Positions 15,683-24,420 of a stretch of DNA of 38,525 nucleotides are shown here, piece by piece. The translations under genes were made by a program, and so were the position numbers. The stretch's first letter is position 1. Every line of letters begins with the position of its first letter. The notes below the pieces were generated by a model that searched no databases, had not been told where the DNA came from, and worked only from the letters and a program-made list of their open reading frames with translations. Source of the stretch: Cytophagales bacterium Ga0077538 (GTDB lineage Bacteria > Bacteroidota > Bacteroidia > Cytophagales > Cyclobacteriaceae); contig LNEN01000227.1 of NCBI GenBank assembly GCA_001464155.1, forward strand, positions 1 to 38,525, in the 5' to 3' direction.

Positions 15683-16299
15683 GATACAGTAAAGTATTCG
15701 GTTAAGGAATAGTTAGAAGTAATGTTAAACTCTTCACCTGGTTGCAACAGACCGATAACGGCACCATTGAAGCGCACCACTGCCGGTGCTGCACCCACGG
15801 GTGGTGTGCCTGCAGTACCATTGTAAAAGAAAGTATTGTCGGGGCCTTCGTAGTAGAACACCCCTTCGTAGAAGTTGCCATCGGCAAATCGGCTGCCCGT
15901 GTTGTGGTCGAAGCTAAAGCGCATGGGCGCGTGCAGCTGGCCTACTAACTTTTGCTGGCCGCTGCCATCGGTGTAGAGCAAAATGAATTCGTCTTGCGTA
16001 GCCAACTCCAGCATGGCACGTATGGCAGGCTGGTCTTTCGGGATCACCACCCGCAAGCGAGTATCCTTCTTCTCACCTTCGCGTGTTTGCTGGCCACGGC
16101 TTTGGAGATTTGGTGTGTCGAGCGTAGCCTTCCAGGTGTTAAACCCAGTAACGCCAGGCTTAAAGGTTATCACCCCATACACCTGCCCGTTTACCGGATC
16201 GGGTATGCTCAACACATCTCGCTTGCTGATCACCTTTAGGTCTATAAGACCACCGAGGTTATCGCTGTATAAACTGTTTATGTTTTGGAGGTAGCTCAC
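15679..16299 (-). CDS. Tail-tube-like/tail protein with GTG start
   Basis: 206 aa MSYLQNINSLYSDNLGGLIDLKVISKRDV...; resembles the 19898-20449 product in layout; start codon on the + strand is CAC at 16297-16299 (GTG). Confidence 0.5.
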   Translation of the reverse strand: MSYLQNINSLYSDNLGGLIDLKVISKRDVLSIPDPVNGQVYGVITFKPGVTGFNTWKATLDTPNLQSRGQQTREGEKKDTRLRVVIPKDQPAIRAMLELATQDEFILLYTDGSGQQKLVGQLHAPMRFSFDHNTGSRFADGNFYEGVFYYEGPDNTFFYNGTAGTPPVGAAPAVVRFNGAVIGLLQPGEEFNITSNYSLTEYFTVS

Positions 16300-16316
16300 G
16301 ATTCGAAATTCGTGAG
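16295..16316 (-). promoter_or_regulatory. Hairpin overlapping the GTG start codon
   Basis: CTCACGA(16295-16301)-N8-TCGTGAG(16310-16316); the GTG start of the 15679-16299 gene lies inside one arm. Confidence 0.5.
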
Positions 16317-16405
16317 ACTATAAGACGATTTGTAGGACGGCTTTAGGCAGATTTTAGCAAGCCACAAAGCAACAAGACAAAAGCTATATTGATATAGGAC
16401 AAAAT

Positions 16406-16873
16406 CTATTTAAAAACTTCTACCCGTTGGTAGTGTTTATAGGCTGCATCGAGGTTGTAATCATCCACCAGCTTGTAGTGTTCGAGGAAAGAGCGGCAAG
16501 CCGTGTACTCCGGTATGCCAGTAATGCGCTGCGCTTCTATGTGCGTGAGCATGCTTTCTTTCAACCACATGTCCACATCAATGTTTATGCGCACGAGTTT
16601 TCCCAGGCGAGGGCTCAGGCTCATCATGTAGGTGCTTAAGGCAATGGTAATGTCATCCGTAAGCTGGTCGCGGTATTGGTCATTGTGTTCCTTGGCACGG
16701 TCCTTTCTGTTTTCGCGAAGTGCCGCCAGCACCATCTTGCCCAGCAGGCTGTGCTCATCTACCGGTATGGGCTTACTTACATCAAGGCCCTGGTGCTCTT
16801 TCAAAAACTTTTTCACGCGCTTGTACACCGGTACTTTAAAATGATTGGGGCGGTAGTTGTCGAATAGTTCCAT
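16406..16873 (-). CDS. Hypothetical protein
   Basis: 155-aa ORF MELFDNYRPNHFKVPVYKRVKKFLKEHQGLDVSKPIPVDEHSLLGKMV... Confidence 0.6.
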   Translation of the reverse strand: MELFDNYRPNHFKVPVYKRVKKFLKEHQGLDVSKPIPVDEHSLLGKMVLAALRENRKDRAKEHNDQYRDQLTDDITIALSTYMMSLSPRLGKLVRINIDVDMWLKESMLTHIEAQRITGIPEYTACRSFLEHYKLVDDYNLDAAYKHYQRVEVFK

Positions 16874-16880
16874 AATGTTT

Positions 16881-16908
16881 GTCAGCCTGAGCTTGTCGAA
16901 GGCTCAGC
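16881..16908. repeat. REP-like dispersed repeat (GTCAGCCTGAGCTTGTCGAAGGCTCAGC)
   Basis: Matches the widespread bacterial GTCACCCTGAGCTTGTCGAAGGGTG-type repeat from memory; hairpin CTGAGC(16887-16892)/GCTCAG(16902-16907). Confidence 0.6.
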
Positions 16909-16932
16909 GAAGATACAAATACAGAATCTTAA

Positions 16933-16950
16933 TTCTGAAACATTTCAGAA
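16933..16950. promoter_or_regulatory. 18-bp palindrome TTCTGAAA-CA-TTTCAGAA (candidate operator) before the late operon
   Basis: Perfect inverted repeat between the divergent 16873(-) and 17000(+) genes. Confidence 0.5.
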
Positions 16951-16999
16951 ACTGCCGTCCTACAGAAACTATCCGAATAAATCAAAATTTACTTCCGAA

Positions 17000-18331
17000 A
17001 TGATCGAGTTATTACAATACAGACAGTGGGCCATGAATGAAGCATACATGCGGGTAATGACACCCCGCGTGCTCGATGCTATTAAGAATGGCGTTACACT
17101 TATTGAAAAGAAAACCCAATCCGACTATGAAGTAAGAATAGAATCACTCTTTGCTGCGGGAACAGACGAAGAGGTAGAAGTGAGCTACAGCCGCGACACC
17201 AACAGTGGTTTCCCGATTGCTAAAGTGGGCAGCAAGAACATCATGCTTATGTCAGTGATCGGTCCGCTTAGTAAGTATGGCGGCATGTGCAGCATGGGTA
17301 TGCAGGACTATGCCAAGGTCATCAACATGATGAATGCCAACACCAACATACACGGCATGGTCATGATCATCGATTCGCCTGGTGGCACAGTAGATGGAAC
17401 ACCCGAGCTGGGGCTTACCATTAAGAACAGTGCCAAGCCGATTGGTGTATTTGGCGATGGCATGGTGGCAAGTGCCGCCTTGTGGATTGCCAGCCAATCA
17501 TCTGTAATCGTTGGCAATAAAAACAACCCCACCGAGTTTGGCAGCATCGGCACTTTATTGGTGACGGAGAATTACACCAACATGATGGATGCCGGCAACT
17601 TTCCCAAAGTGAAGATCCACCGCGCACCCCAGAGCACCGAAAAAGCCCTGGTCAATTATGTAGAAGAAATCACAGACGATTTGCAGGAAGGTATTAATGG
17701 AGAGCTGAAAGAGATTACCGATCTCTTTATTTCTGCTGTTAAGACTGGCCGAGGCGAAGTGCTGGATACCAAAGCAGAAGGCCTCTTTAAAGGCCGCATG
17801 TTTAGCGTAAGCGATAGTAAGAAAATGGGATTGATTGATGCCGTAGGTACTCTGCAAACGGCTATCAACAAAGTGGCTGCCCTGGCACGCAACGAACAAA
17901 AAACAACAAGTAAAAAAGAAGAAGAAAATATGTTTGGATCAGAAGCAAAAGATCAACTCAAAGCAGAACAGGAAGCGCATGCTAATACCAAAGCGGATCT
18001 TGCTCTAGCCGAACAGCGGATCGCTGCCGAGCAGGAGAAGCTCCAGCAGGCAACAAACGAGAAGGCCGCGCTGGAAGCCAGAATTTCAGTACTTGAAGCC
18101 GAGGCAAACACACATGCCGAAGCTGTCGCTGCTAAAGAAGCAGAGATCACACAATTGAAAGAAGCCATTGCCCAAGCCCCAGCTGCTTCTGTTACCACTG
18201 TAGTGCCCAACGAAGAAAAAGAGGCCGAAGTAGCTGGCGACAAAGACGGTGCCACTAACCAAAAAAGCAAGTACCGCACACCGACCGATGATGAGGCCGA
18301 TGCCATTGTTAAACTAACCCAACCCAAATAA
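17000..18331 (+). CDS. S49/SppA-ClpP-type prohead protease with C-terminal scaffold-like coiled coil
   Basis: VMIIDSPGGTVDGTPELGLTIKNSAKPIGVFGDGMVASAALWIASQSS...FGSIGTLLV; C-terminus KAEQEAHANTKADLALAEQRIAAEQEKLQQATNEKAALEARISVLEAE. Confidence 0.85.
   Translation: MIELLQYRQWAMNEAYMRVMTPRVLDAIKNGVTLIEKKTQSDYEVRIESLFAAGTDEEVEVSYSRDTNSGFPIAKVGSKNIMLMSVIGPLSKYGGMCSMGMQDYAKVINMMNANTNIHGMVMIIDSPGGTVDGTPELGLTIKNSAKPIGVFGDGMVASAALWIASQSSVIVGNKNNPTEFGSIGTLLVTENYTNMMDAGNFPKVKIHRAPQSTEKALVNYVEEITDDLQEGINGELKEITDLFISAVKTGRGEVLDTKAEGLFKGRMFSVSDSKKMGLIDAVGTLQTAINKVAALARNEQKTTSKKEEENMFGSEAKDQLKAEQEAHANTKADLALAEQRIAAEQEKLQQATNEKAALEARISVLEAEANTHAEAVAAKEAEITQLKEAIAQAPAASVTTVVPNEEKEAEVAGDKDGATNQKSKYRTPTDDEADAIVKLTQPK
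17930..18331 (+). CDS. Possible nested in-frame scaffold protein
   Basis: In-frame ATG at 17930 preceded by purine-rich AAAAAAGAAGAAGAAAAT; product MFGSEAKDQLKAEQEAHANTK... is entirely the coiled-coil domain. Confidence 0.35.
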   Translation: MFGSEAKDQLKAEQEAHANTKADLALAEQRIAAEQEKLQQATNEKAALEARISVLEAEANTHAEAVAAKEAEITQLKEAIAQAPAASVTTVVPNEEKEAEVAGDKDGATNQKSKYRTPTDDEADAIVKLTQPK

Positions 18332-18335
18332 GAAA

Positions 18336-19571
18336 ATGAAAAAATTAATTGCCTTTGCAGGCTTACTCTTGATGACGGCCCTGGCCGTGGCCACTCCTTT
18401 AGGAGCTATGGCGTTCTTCCTTGCCGCTCCTGGCAACTATGTAGTGCTGGGCACTGCAGTTGAAGTATCGGCCATCACCGCTTATGCCGATGAGCACAAG
18501 CGCGATTTGATCGCAACCCTCGTGAATGGTTTGGATATCGCTAACGATATCACCGTTATACCGAATGTTAAAAACAAGATTGCCCTTACTAAACTAACCA
18601 TTGGCGATGGCTTGCGCCCTTATGCTGCTAACCACGAACCAAAAGCTGGCCAATTAGTATTTAGCGATCGTTACTTAGAAACCGCCATTGGTAAGCGCGA
18701 CTTACTGATCGACTACCGCGACTTTAAGAGCAAGCACTTAGCATGGAGAACCCGCCCAGGTAATGCTGCTGGCAAAACTATCAACGACATGGACTTCGCT
18801 CCATTCGTGTGGGATCAGGTAATCAAAGGCGTGCAGCGCGAAATCAACGACCAGGTATCGTACTTTGGTTTTGATAAATCAACTGCAGCTGTTTACTCAG
18901 AAGCATCTACCTATGCAGCCAATGCCTACATCATCTTCCCTGTAAATGGTGTAAATGAATACTTCCAGAACATCTCTGGTTCTACCACTACTGCTGGGCA
19001 AGATCCATTGGATACTCCAGCCAAGTGGTTGAATGTAACGGCCCGTGCCGTAGTGCCAGGCTTAAAGAGCTACATCGATGCAGCCATTGCAGGCGGCTTC
19101 TCTGTAACTGCTACTGGTGCCGTAACCGATGCAGCCACAGCATTGTCTGCCTTTAAAACATTGTTCCGTGCCATGCCTATTACGTATAAGAACTGGGGAG
19201 TAATCATCCACGCATCAGTAACGGATTGCGAATTCTTAATGGATGCTTTGGCAACACGCACACAATATGTGAGTGCTGATACCGCCAGCATGATTAAGCA
19301 AGGCTTAATTCCAATTCCTGAAACTGGTGGAAAAGGATTTGCGAAAATTGCTACCTGGTTAGGTACCAGCCGCAGATTAATTGCCGAACCAATGGAAATG
19401 AGCGGTGGCACAGCTTACGGTCTTAACCTGGTAATGGGAACAGACTTACTCAGCGATGCAGCCACTATCAACAACATCCCGGATGTGTACACCATCAAGT
19501 CAGGTATTACCGTAGACCTGGGTTTCCAGATCTCTGACCTGAGCGCATTGAAATTAGGTAACCAAGCTTAA
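18336..19571 (+). CDS. Major capsid protein
   Basis: 411 aa directly after protease/scaffold; GKRDLLIDYRDFKSKHLAWRTRPGNAAGKTINDMDFAPFVWDQVIKGVQREINDQVSYFG and capsid-like C-terminus. Confidence 0.75.
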   Translation: MKKLIAFAGLLLMTALAVATPLGAMAFFLAAPGNYVVLGTAVEVSAITAYADEHKRDLIATLVNGLDIANDITVIPNVKNKIALTKLTIGDGLRPYAANHEPKAGQLVFSDRYLETAIGKRDLLIDYRDFKSKHLAWRTRPGNAAGKTINDMDFAPFVWDQVIKGVQREINDQVSYFGFDKSTAAVYSEASTYAANAYIIFPVNGVNEYFQNISGSTTTAGQDPLDTPAKWLNVTARAVVPGLKSYIDAAIAGGFSVTATGAVTDAATALSAFKTLFRAMPITYKNWGVIIHASVTDCEFLMDALATRTQYVSADTASMIKQGLIPIPETGGKGFAKIATWLGTSRRLIAEPMEMSGGTAYGLNLVMGTDLLSDAATINNIPDVYTIKSGITVDLGFQISDLSALKLGNQA

Positions 19572-19583
19572 CCACACGTTAGC

Positions 19584-19895
19584 ATGGCAGTAAAGAAATG
19601 GACATCGCTGTCTGCCGAAGAGCAGGCAGCGATTCTACAAAAAGTAGACGAAGGCGCAGAGCTTAGCAAAGCCGAAGCCACACAGCACGCACAGTACTTA
19701 CGAGGCCTTAGTGAAGAAGAAAAACAGTACCGTTTTATTACGCCTGCCTTCAACCACAATGGTGTTGAGTACAAAAGTGCGCAGCTTGAAAAGCTTATCG
19801 AAGAAGGCGATGAAACAGCCCTGGCCCTGGTGCCCGAGCTGATCCGCTTAGGTCAAATTGTTGAAGAAAAATCCACTGCCCAGGAGGGCGAGTAA
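19584..19895 (+). CDS. Hypothetical structural protein
   Basis: 103-aa ORF MAVKKWTSLSAEEQAAILQKVDEGAELSKAEATQHAQYLRGL... Confidence 0.6.
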   Translation: MAVKKWTSLSAEEQAAILQKVDEGAELSKAEATQHAQYLRGLSEEEKQYRFITPAFNHNGVEYKSAQLEKLIEEGDETALALVPELIRLGQIVEEKSTAQEGE

Positions 19896-19897
19896 GC

Positions 19898-20449
19898 ATG
19901 GACGATTTATTATACACCCAAGGGCAAGACAATATGAGCGGCCTTATTGGCGAGCTCGAAATTGTAGCACAAGCCGATGTGGACGATGCCTCTCTGCCTG
20001 CTTTGGCGGCTGCCGGTGATCTGAGCATTACAGGCAACATTGTACTAAAGGCAGGTAAGAAATTTGGTCGCATGTACATTACTGTCGATAGCGGCAGCAT
20101 GGACGGTGCCACCGTAGGAAGCTACGATGCCAAGAGTGGCGAGTGGATGCTGAAAGGCCGCTACCCGCGCCTGGACAAAGGCTTCTTCAATTGGTTGCGC
20201 GGAATCCAGAACGGACCCCTGCTGGTATTGTACAAGCAAGGCAACACCGGTAAGCGCTACTGCTTAGGCTTGCAAAATTTTGATAAGACCACCACTACCC
20301 TTCAACTAGGCCGTGGCGTTTACTTCGAAACAGGCGAGTTTAAAACAGGTGGTGCTCCTGCTGATGAGGCAGGTGGAACCATCACCTTTAAGTGGGCATG
20401 CGCGCACGGTCCCATCGAGTACAACGGTACAGTCGATGTAACAGCATAA
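19898..20449 (+). CDS. Tail-tube-like structural protein
   Basis: 183 aa, beta-rich: NMSGLIGELEIVAQADVDDASLPALAAAGDLSITGNIVLKAGKKFGRMYITVDSG... Confidence 0.5.
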   Translation: MDDLLYTQGQDNMSGLIGELEIVAQADVDDASLPALAAAGDLSITGNIVLKAGKKFGRMYITVDSGSMDGATVGSYDAKSGEWMLKGRYPRLDKGFFNWLRGIQNGPLLVLYKQGNTGKRYCLGLQNFDKTTTTLQLGRGVYFETGEFKTGGAPADEAGGTITFKWACAHGPIEYNGTVDVTA

Positions 20450-20493
20450 GAATTAGCAGACGGCTATAGGTTTAGATTGGTTATGAACGGGAA

Positions 20494-20521
20494 GCCTCTC
20501 CTTAGCGGGAGGGGCTTTTTT
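20494..20521 (+). terminator. Intrinsic terminator
   Basis: GCCTCTCC-TTAGCG-GGAGGGGC followed by TTTTTT. Confidence 0.8.
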
Positions 20522-20559
20522 ATTTAGACAAGGGGACAGTTTTTCTGAACAAAATTTTA

Positions 20560-20781
20560 ATGGTACGAGCAAAATTTAAAGTAACAGCCATTGAACCGAA
20601 TACTGGTGGTGGCGATGGTAAGTCAATAACATTATTCCCAGTAACTGGCGGTAGTGTTGAGAACGAAAGTTTTTACAAGTATACTCCTGGGGGTTCAATC
20701 CTTTTATCCACCATCAACGAAGAAGCTGCAAAGCAATTCGAAGTAGGTAAGGAGTTCTATGTAGACTTTTCTGAGGCATAA
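20560..20781 (+). CDS. Small hypothetical protein
   Basis: 73 aa MVRAKFKVTAIEPNTGGGDGKSITLFPVTGGSVENESFYKYTPGGSILLSTINEEAAKQFEVGKEFYVDFSEA; flanked by two terminators. Confidence 0.65.
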   Translation: MVRAKFKVTAIEPNTGGGDGKSITLFPVTGGSVENESFYKYTPGGSILLSTINEEAAKQFEVGKEFYVDFSEA

Positions 20782-20785
20782 AAGT

Positions 20786-20815
20786 AAATGCCCTACAATC
20801 GCGTGGGGCATTTTT
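20786..20815 (+). terminator. Intrinsic terminator
   Basis: AAATGCCCTAC-AATCGC-GTGGGGCATTT followed by TT. Confidence 0.75.
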
Positions 20816-20857
20816 ACAGTCCTAAAAAACCAACAGTACATTCAGCACTTTCACAAC

Positions 20858-21172
20858 ATGATCGGCATCGATAAAGTACTTACGCATTTTGACGACACGT
20901 ACAATGAAAGCGATTTCAAAGTGAACGAGTACGGCCTGCGCTTTATCACCGAAGATGGCCGCGTGCGCACCATGCGTGCCAAAAAGAAATTGAAAGCCCC
21001 CAAGCAGGGCTTGCGCAAACCCACCAGCGACCGAGGCCAGTACCTCTACAACCTGCAGCGCCTGGGCAATATGTTGTTGGAAGATCTTGACATTAACGAA
21101 CCGCGCACGGTAAAGCCTGCCACGTTCTTCTCCTTTAAAAAAGCAAGTGGTTGGGAGGCCATACACCACTAA
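20858..21172 (+). CDS. Hypothetical structural/head protein
   Basis: 104-aa ORF MIGIDKVLTHFDDTYNESDFKVNEYGLRFITEDGRVRTMRAKKK... Confidence 0.6.
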   Translation: MIGIDKVLTHFDDTYNESDFKVNEYGLRFITEDGRVRTMRAKKKLKAPKQGLRKPTSDRGQYLYNLQRLGNMLLEDLDINEPRTVKPATFFSFKKASGWEAIHH

Positions 21173-22551
21173 TGCAAACCACACTACCGCTACGCTCCCG
21201 CGAAACCAAGTGGGCCATGGAAAAAATACAAACCGGTATCTACATGAGTTCCGAAACCGGCACCGTGTACGAAACCGATAAGTTTAGCGTAGAGCCCGAC
21301 ACCAAAAACAGCACAACCACCTCCAACAGCGGCAAGCCTTATGCGCGTTGGGGCAAAGATAACTTCTACCCACAGCGCCTGATAGATACGGTCAATGCCG
21401 ACCCGGCAGCCTCCTTGCTTGAACGCAGAATCCACATGCATTGGGGCAAGGGTTTATTCTTTTACCGCAAGCGCATCGATAAGCAAGGCAACGAAGTAAT
21501 TGAAGTAGTGCCCGATGAGCAAGTGCCTGCAGAGATAGACGACTTTATGTGGCAGAATGATTTCCTCAATTTTCAGCAGGGAATCATTAGCGACTACGAG
21601 TGGTGGCACCGCTACGCAGTGCAGTACATTGCCAGCAACGATACGAAGATTCGCACGATTGAATGGACCCGAGTAAAAGACGTGCGTGCCGAACTGCGCG
21701 ATAAAAAAACAGGTCGCATCAATAACTACTACGTAAGCGGCAACTGGCCTGATCCTGCTGTAACGGACTATAGAAAAGTGCCTGCGCTGGATCGCCTCGG
21801 CAAAGGCAGTGGTATGTACATGCATCAGTTGGTGAACATCGACAAAGACTACTACCCGCAACCTGCCTGGCATGGCATCAACAAGTGGTTGCACATAGCG
21901 GCAAAAATTCCCCGTTGGATCCTCGCTAATATTGATAACAGCATGAACATAAAGTACCACGTGAAAATACCACTGGAGTACTTTATGAAGCGCCACCCCA
22001 TTGATGCCTACAAAACAGGTGAAGAGCGCCTGGAGGCCATTGCCAAGTTTGAGCAAGAGACATATAAAAACATCGACAAGTTTTTGGCAGGTGCCGAAAA
22101 TGCGCAGAAGGCCTTCTACAGTAAAGTAGCCGTAGACGACCAGGGCCACGCACTACCCGGTTGGGAAATAATTGTGCTGGATAACAAACTGCAAGACGAA
22201 GCCTGGCTGCGTGCTTACGGTACTGCAGCACTCGCCATTACTAGCGGTGTGGGCTTGCAGCCTAGCATTGCAGGCTATGTATTGCCCAACGGCCTAGGCT
22301 CTGGTAGCGGCAGCGACTTGCGTGAGCAATACAACTTTAGCAACCAGGTACTCTTTGGAATTGGCAGGCAAACCACCTTAGAGCCTTTCAATTTTGTGAA
22401 GCGAAGAAACGGTTGGGATCCTACCCTACACCTGGGCTACAAAGAGGTAGTGCTGCAAAGCACCGACCAGAACAAGAGTGGCTATGCCGTGCAGAATGAA
22501 GAAGCACCAACGAGCGACAAAGCCCAAACTAAAGACCCGATGACCGTATGA
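21172..22551 (+). CDS. Phage portal protein
   Basis: About 460 aa; KPYARWGKDNFYPQRLIDTVNADPAASLLERRIHMHWGKGLFFYRK...; TAATG overlap start at 21172. Confidence 0.65.
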   Translation: MQTTLPLRSRETKWAMEKIQTGIYMSSETGTVYETDKFSVEPDTKNSTTTSNSGKPYARWGKDNFYPQRLIDTVNADPAASLLERRIHMHWGKGLFFYRKRIDKQGNEVIEVVPDEQVPAEIDDFMWQNDFLNFQQGIISDYEWWHRYAVQYIASNDTKIRTIEWTRVKDVRAELRDKKTGRINNYYVSGNWPDPAVTDYRKVPALDRLGKGSGMYMHQLVNIDKDYYPQPAWHGINKWLHIAAKIPRWILANIDNSMNIKYHVKIPLEYFMKRHPIDAYKTGEERLEAIAKFEQETYKNIDKFLAGAENAQKAFYSKVAVDDQGHALPGWEIIVLDNKLQDEAWLRAYGTAALAITSGVGLQPSIAGYVLPNGLGSGSGSDLREQYNFSNQVLFGIGRQTTLEPFNFVKRRNGWDPTLHLGYKEVVLQSTDQNKSGYAVQNEEAPTSDKAQTKDPMTV

Positions 22552-23570
22552 GCTTAATCACTACCATAGCGGAGTTAAAGAAGTATGTGAGCATCGATGC
22601 GAACGCAGCCATTGAAAACTGGCAACCCTTCATTGACGAAGCGCAAAGCCTGTACTTAAACGACTTGCTCAGCGAAGCTTTTATTGCTGAACTGCAAGCT
22701 GAGTATGACGATGTAAATGGTGATGCCGAAGCACTGCCAACTGATCTTAAAAACCTTTTCCCATACATCCAGCGAACCCTAGCTTACTATACGCTCCTAC
22801 TCGGCATTCCACACCTTACCGTTACGGTGGGCGATATGGGCATACGCGAGCACAGCAATCCGGAAAGCATGACGGCCAGCCGGTGGAAGGAAGAGAAGAT
22901 ACAACTTCATGCCCTTACCCAGGGAGATATACATGCTGATAAGTTGCTGGACTATTTAGAAGCCAATGCAGCAGTTGCGGCTTATGCCACCTGGGTAAGT
23001 AGCGAAGCCAACACACAGCGAAGCGGGTTTTTGGTGTATAGCACCAGCATTGCCAATCAGCATATCCGCATTAACAACAGCCGCAGGTTGTATAAAAAGT
23101 TACTGCCTATAATCGAAACAATCGAAACGCGTACAGTGCGCAAGTTGGTAGGGCAAGAGCAATACAATGAGCTGGTATCACAACTCAAAGATAATACGCT
23201 TACCTCTGAAAACAAAACCCTTGTTGGCAAGCTACAACCCATCATTAGCAAGCGTGCGCTCTACGAAGGCCTACCCCATTTGCAAGTAAGCATTGGCAGC
23301 GATGGCATTTGGTTATACACCGAAGTAGCCGAGCTGCGCAAGAAAGATTTCCTCGCCACCGATGCACAGGTAAAAGCCCTGCGCATGCAAGTAATGGATG
23401 GTGAATACGGCTACCTGGCCGATGAGCAGGAACTAAGACAATTTTTATTGGATAACATTGACCACTACCCGCTGGTAAAGGTTACCGGTGTGTACACCGC
23501 AAGGCCTGATCCTGGGCCCGTGTGGACTACACCACTGCCCGAGCCTGGCGATAAATACTTTAGTGTATAA
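22548..23570 (+). CDS. Head-closure/connector-region protein (DUF6712-like)
   Basis: 340 aa, MSLITTIAELKKYVSIDANAAIENWQPFIDEAQSLYLNDLLSEAFIAELQ..., two repeated halves with FLVYSTSIANQHIRINNSRR; follows portal. Confidence 0.5.
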   Translation: MSLITTIAELKKYVSIDANAAIENWQPFIDEAQSLYLNDLLSEAFIAELQAEYDDVNGDAEALPTDLKNLFPYIQRTLAYYTLLLGIPHLTVTVGDMGIREHSNPESMTASRWKEEKIQLHALTQGDIHADKLLDYLEANAAVAAYATWVSSEANTQRSGFLVYSTSIANQHIRINNSRRLYKKLLPIIETIETRTVRKLVGQEQYNELVSQLKDNTLTSENKTLVGKLQPIISKRALYEGLPHLQVSIGSDGIWLYTEVAELRKKDFLATDAQVKALRMQVMDGEYGYLADEQELRQFLLDNIDHYPLVKVTGVYTARPDPGPVWTTPLPEPGDKYFSV

Positions 23571-23571
23571 C

Positions 23572-23820
23572 ATGGCTAAGAGAAAGCAAGACATAGATAC
23601 CGAACAGGAAGTAACCCTGGCAAGAATTGATGAACGATTAAAAGCAATCATCGATAGCAATGATTTGATTTACTCTGAAGTAAAAAAAAACAATGGCAGG
23701 GTAACCAATCTTGAACATTGGCGCAGCCGCATGAAGGGCGTGTGGATAGCCGTGGTTATTGGAGGATCTGTGATCGGTGCCCTTGCTGGCATTCTCGTTA
23801 CCTACCTAATCCCTAAATAA
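23572..23820 (+). CDS. Small membrane protein (holin-like)
   Basis: MAKRKQDIDTEQEVTLARIDERLKAIIDSNDLIYSEVKKNNGRVTNLEHWRSRMKGVWIAVVIGGSVIGALAGILVTYLIPK; C-terminal TM segment. Confidence 0.55.
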   Translation: MAKRKQDIDTEQEVTLARIDERLKAIIDSNDLIYSEVKKNNGRVTNLEHWRSRMKGVWIAVVIGGSVIGALAGILVTYLIPK

Positions 23821-23821
23821 T

Positions 23822-24379
23822 ATGAAGGCTGCAGACAATGTGTTTTTAGTGGTAAAGCCCGGTGTGGTGCTCACGCCAATTATTGAACCGGTCATCTGCT
23901 CGCTGGAGATCTACTTCCGCGAAGCAGGACTAAAAGCCTTTGTTACCAGCGGCCTGCGCGATGCACATGACCAACTGCGCATTGTTAAAAAGTACTTGAT
24001 CGCTAAAGGTCTTGATAAACACTATCCTGCAACCATGGCCTGCAAACACCCCATGGAGAAGGACCGTGGCTACTATGTGTGGCAATTGGCGTGGAGCCAC
24101 TTGCTAAACGTAGGGGTAATCATTAACCCACCGCTCGCATCTGAATGCTTGATGGACTACTTCCGAAATGGTAAAAACCGTAAGGGGCAAATCATTAATC
24201 AAACACCCCACGCCAATGGTACCAGCTTCGACATAGGTGGTGCCGGTGGAGACGATGCTACTATTAAAGATGAGTTGGTAGTCATGGAACGCGCTATGAA
24301 AGCCAAGGTAAAAGGGCTTATCTACATCCTACCAGAACACAACAACAACGCCATCCACTGCGACTGCGTGCGCAGCTAA
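23822..24379 (+). CDS. Endolysin, M15-like peptidase
   Basis: VTSGLRDAHDQLRI...TPHANGTSFDIGGAGGDD...NAIHCDC: M15-type metal-ligand pattern; next to holin-like genes. Confidence 0.6.
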   Translation: MKAADNVFLVVKPGVVLTPIIEPVICSLEIYFREAGLKAFVTSGLRDAHDQLRIVKKYLIAKGLDKHYPATMACKHPMEKDRGYYVWQLAWSHLLNVGVIINPPLASECLMDYFRNGKNRKGQIINQTPHANGTSFDIGGAGGDDATIKDELVVMERAMKAKVKGLIYILPEHNNNAIHCDCVRS

Positions 24380-24420
24380 CCCGTCCTAAGATACAGTACA
24401 GTGTATGGGTAGTTTAGAGT

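Noticed and set aside
21454-22149. 231-aa minus-strand ORF inside the portal gene
   Set aside because: Long but antisense to the well-formed portal ORF with low-likelihood composition (many V/H/C/F); likely shadow ORF.
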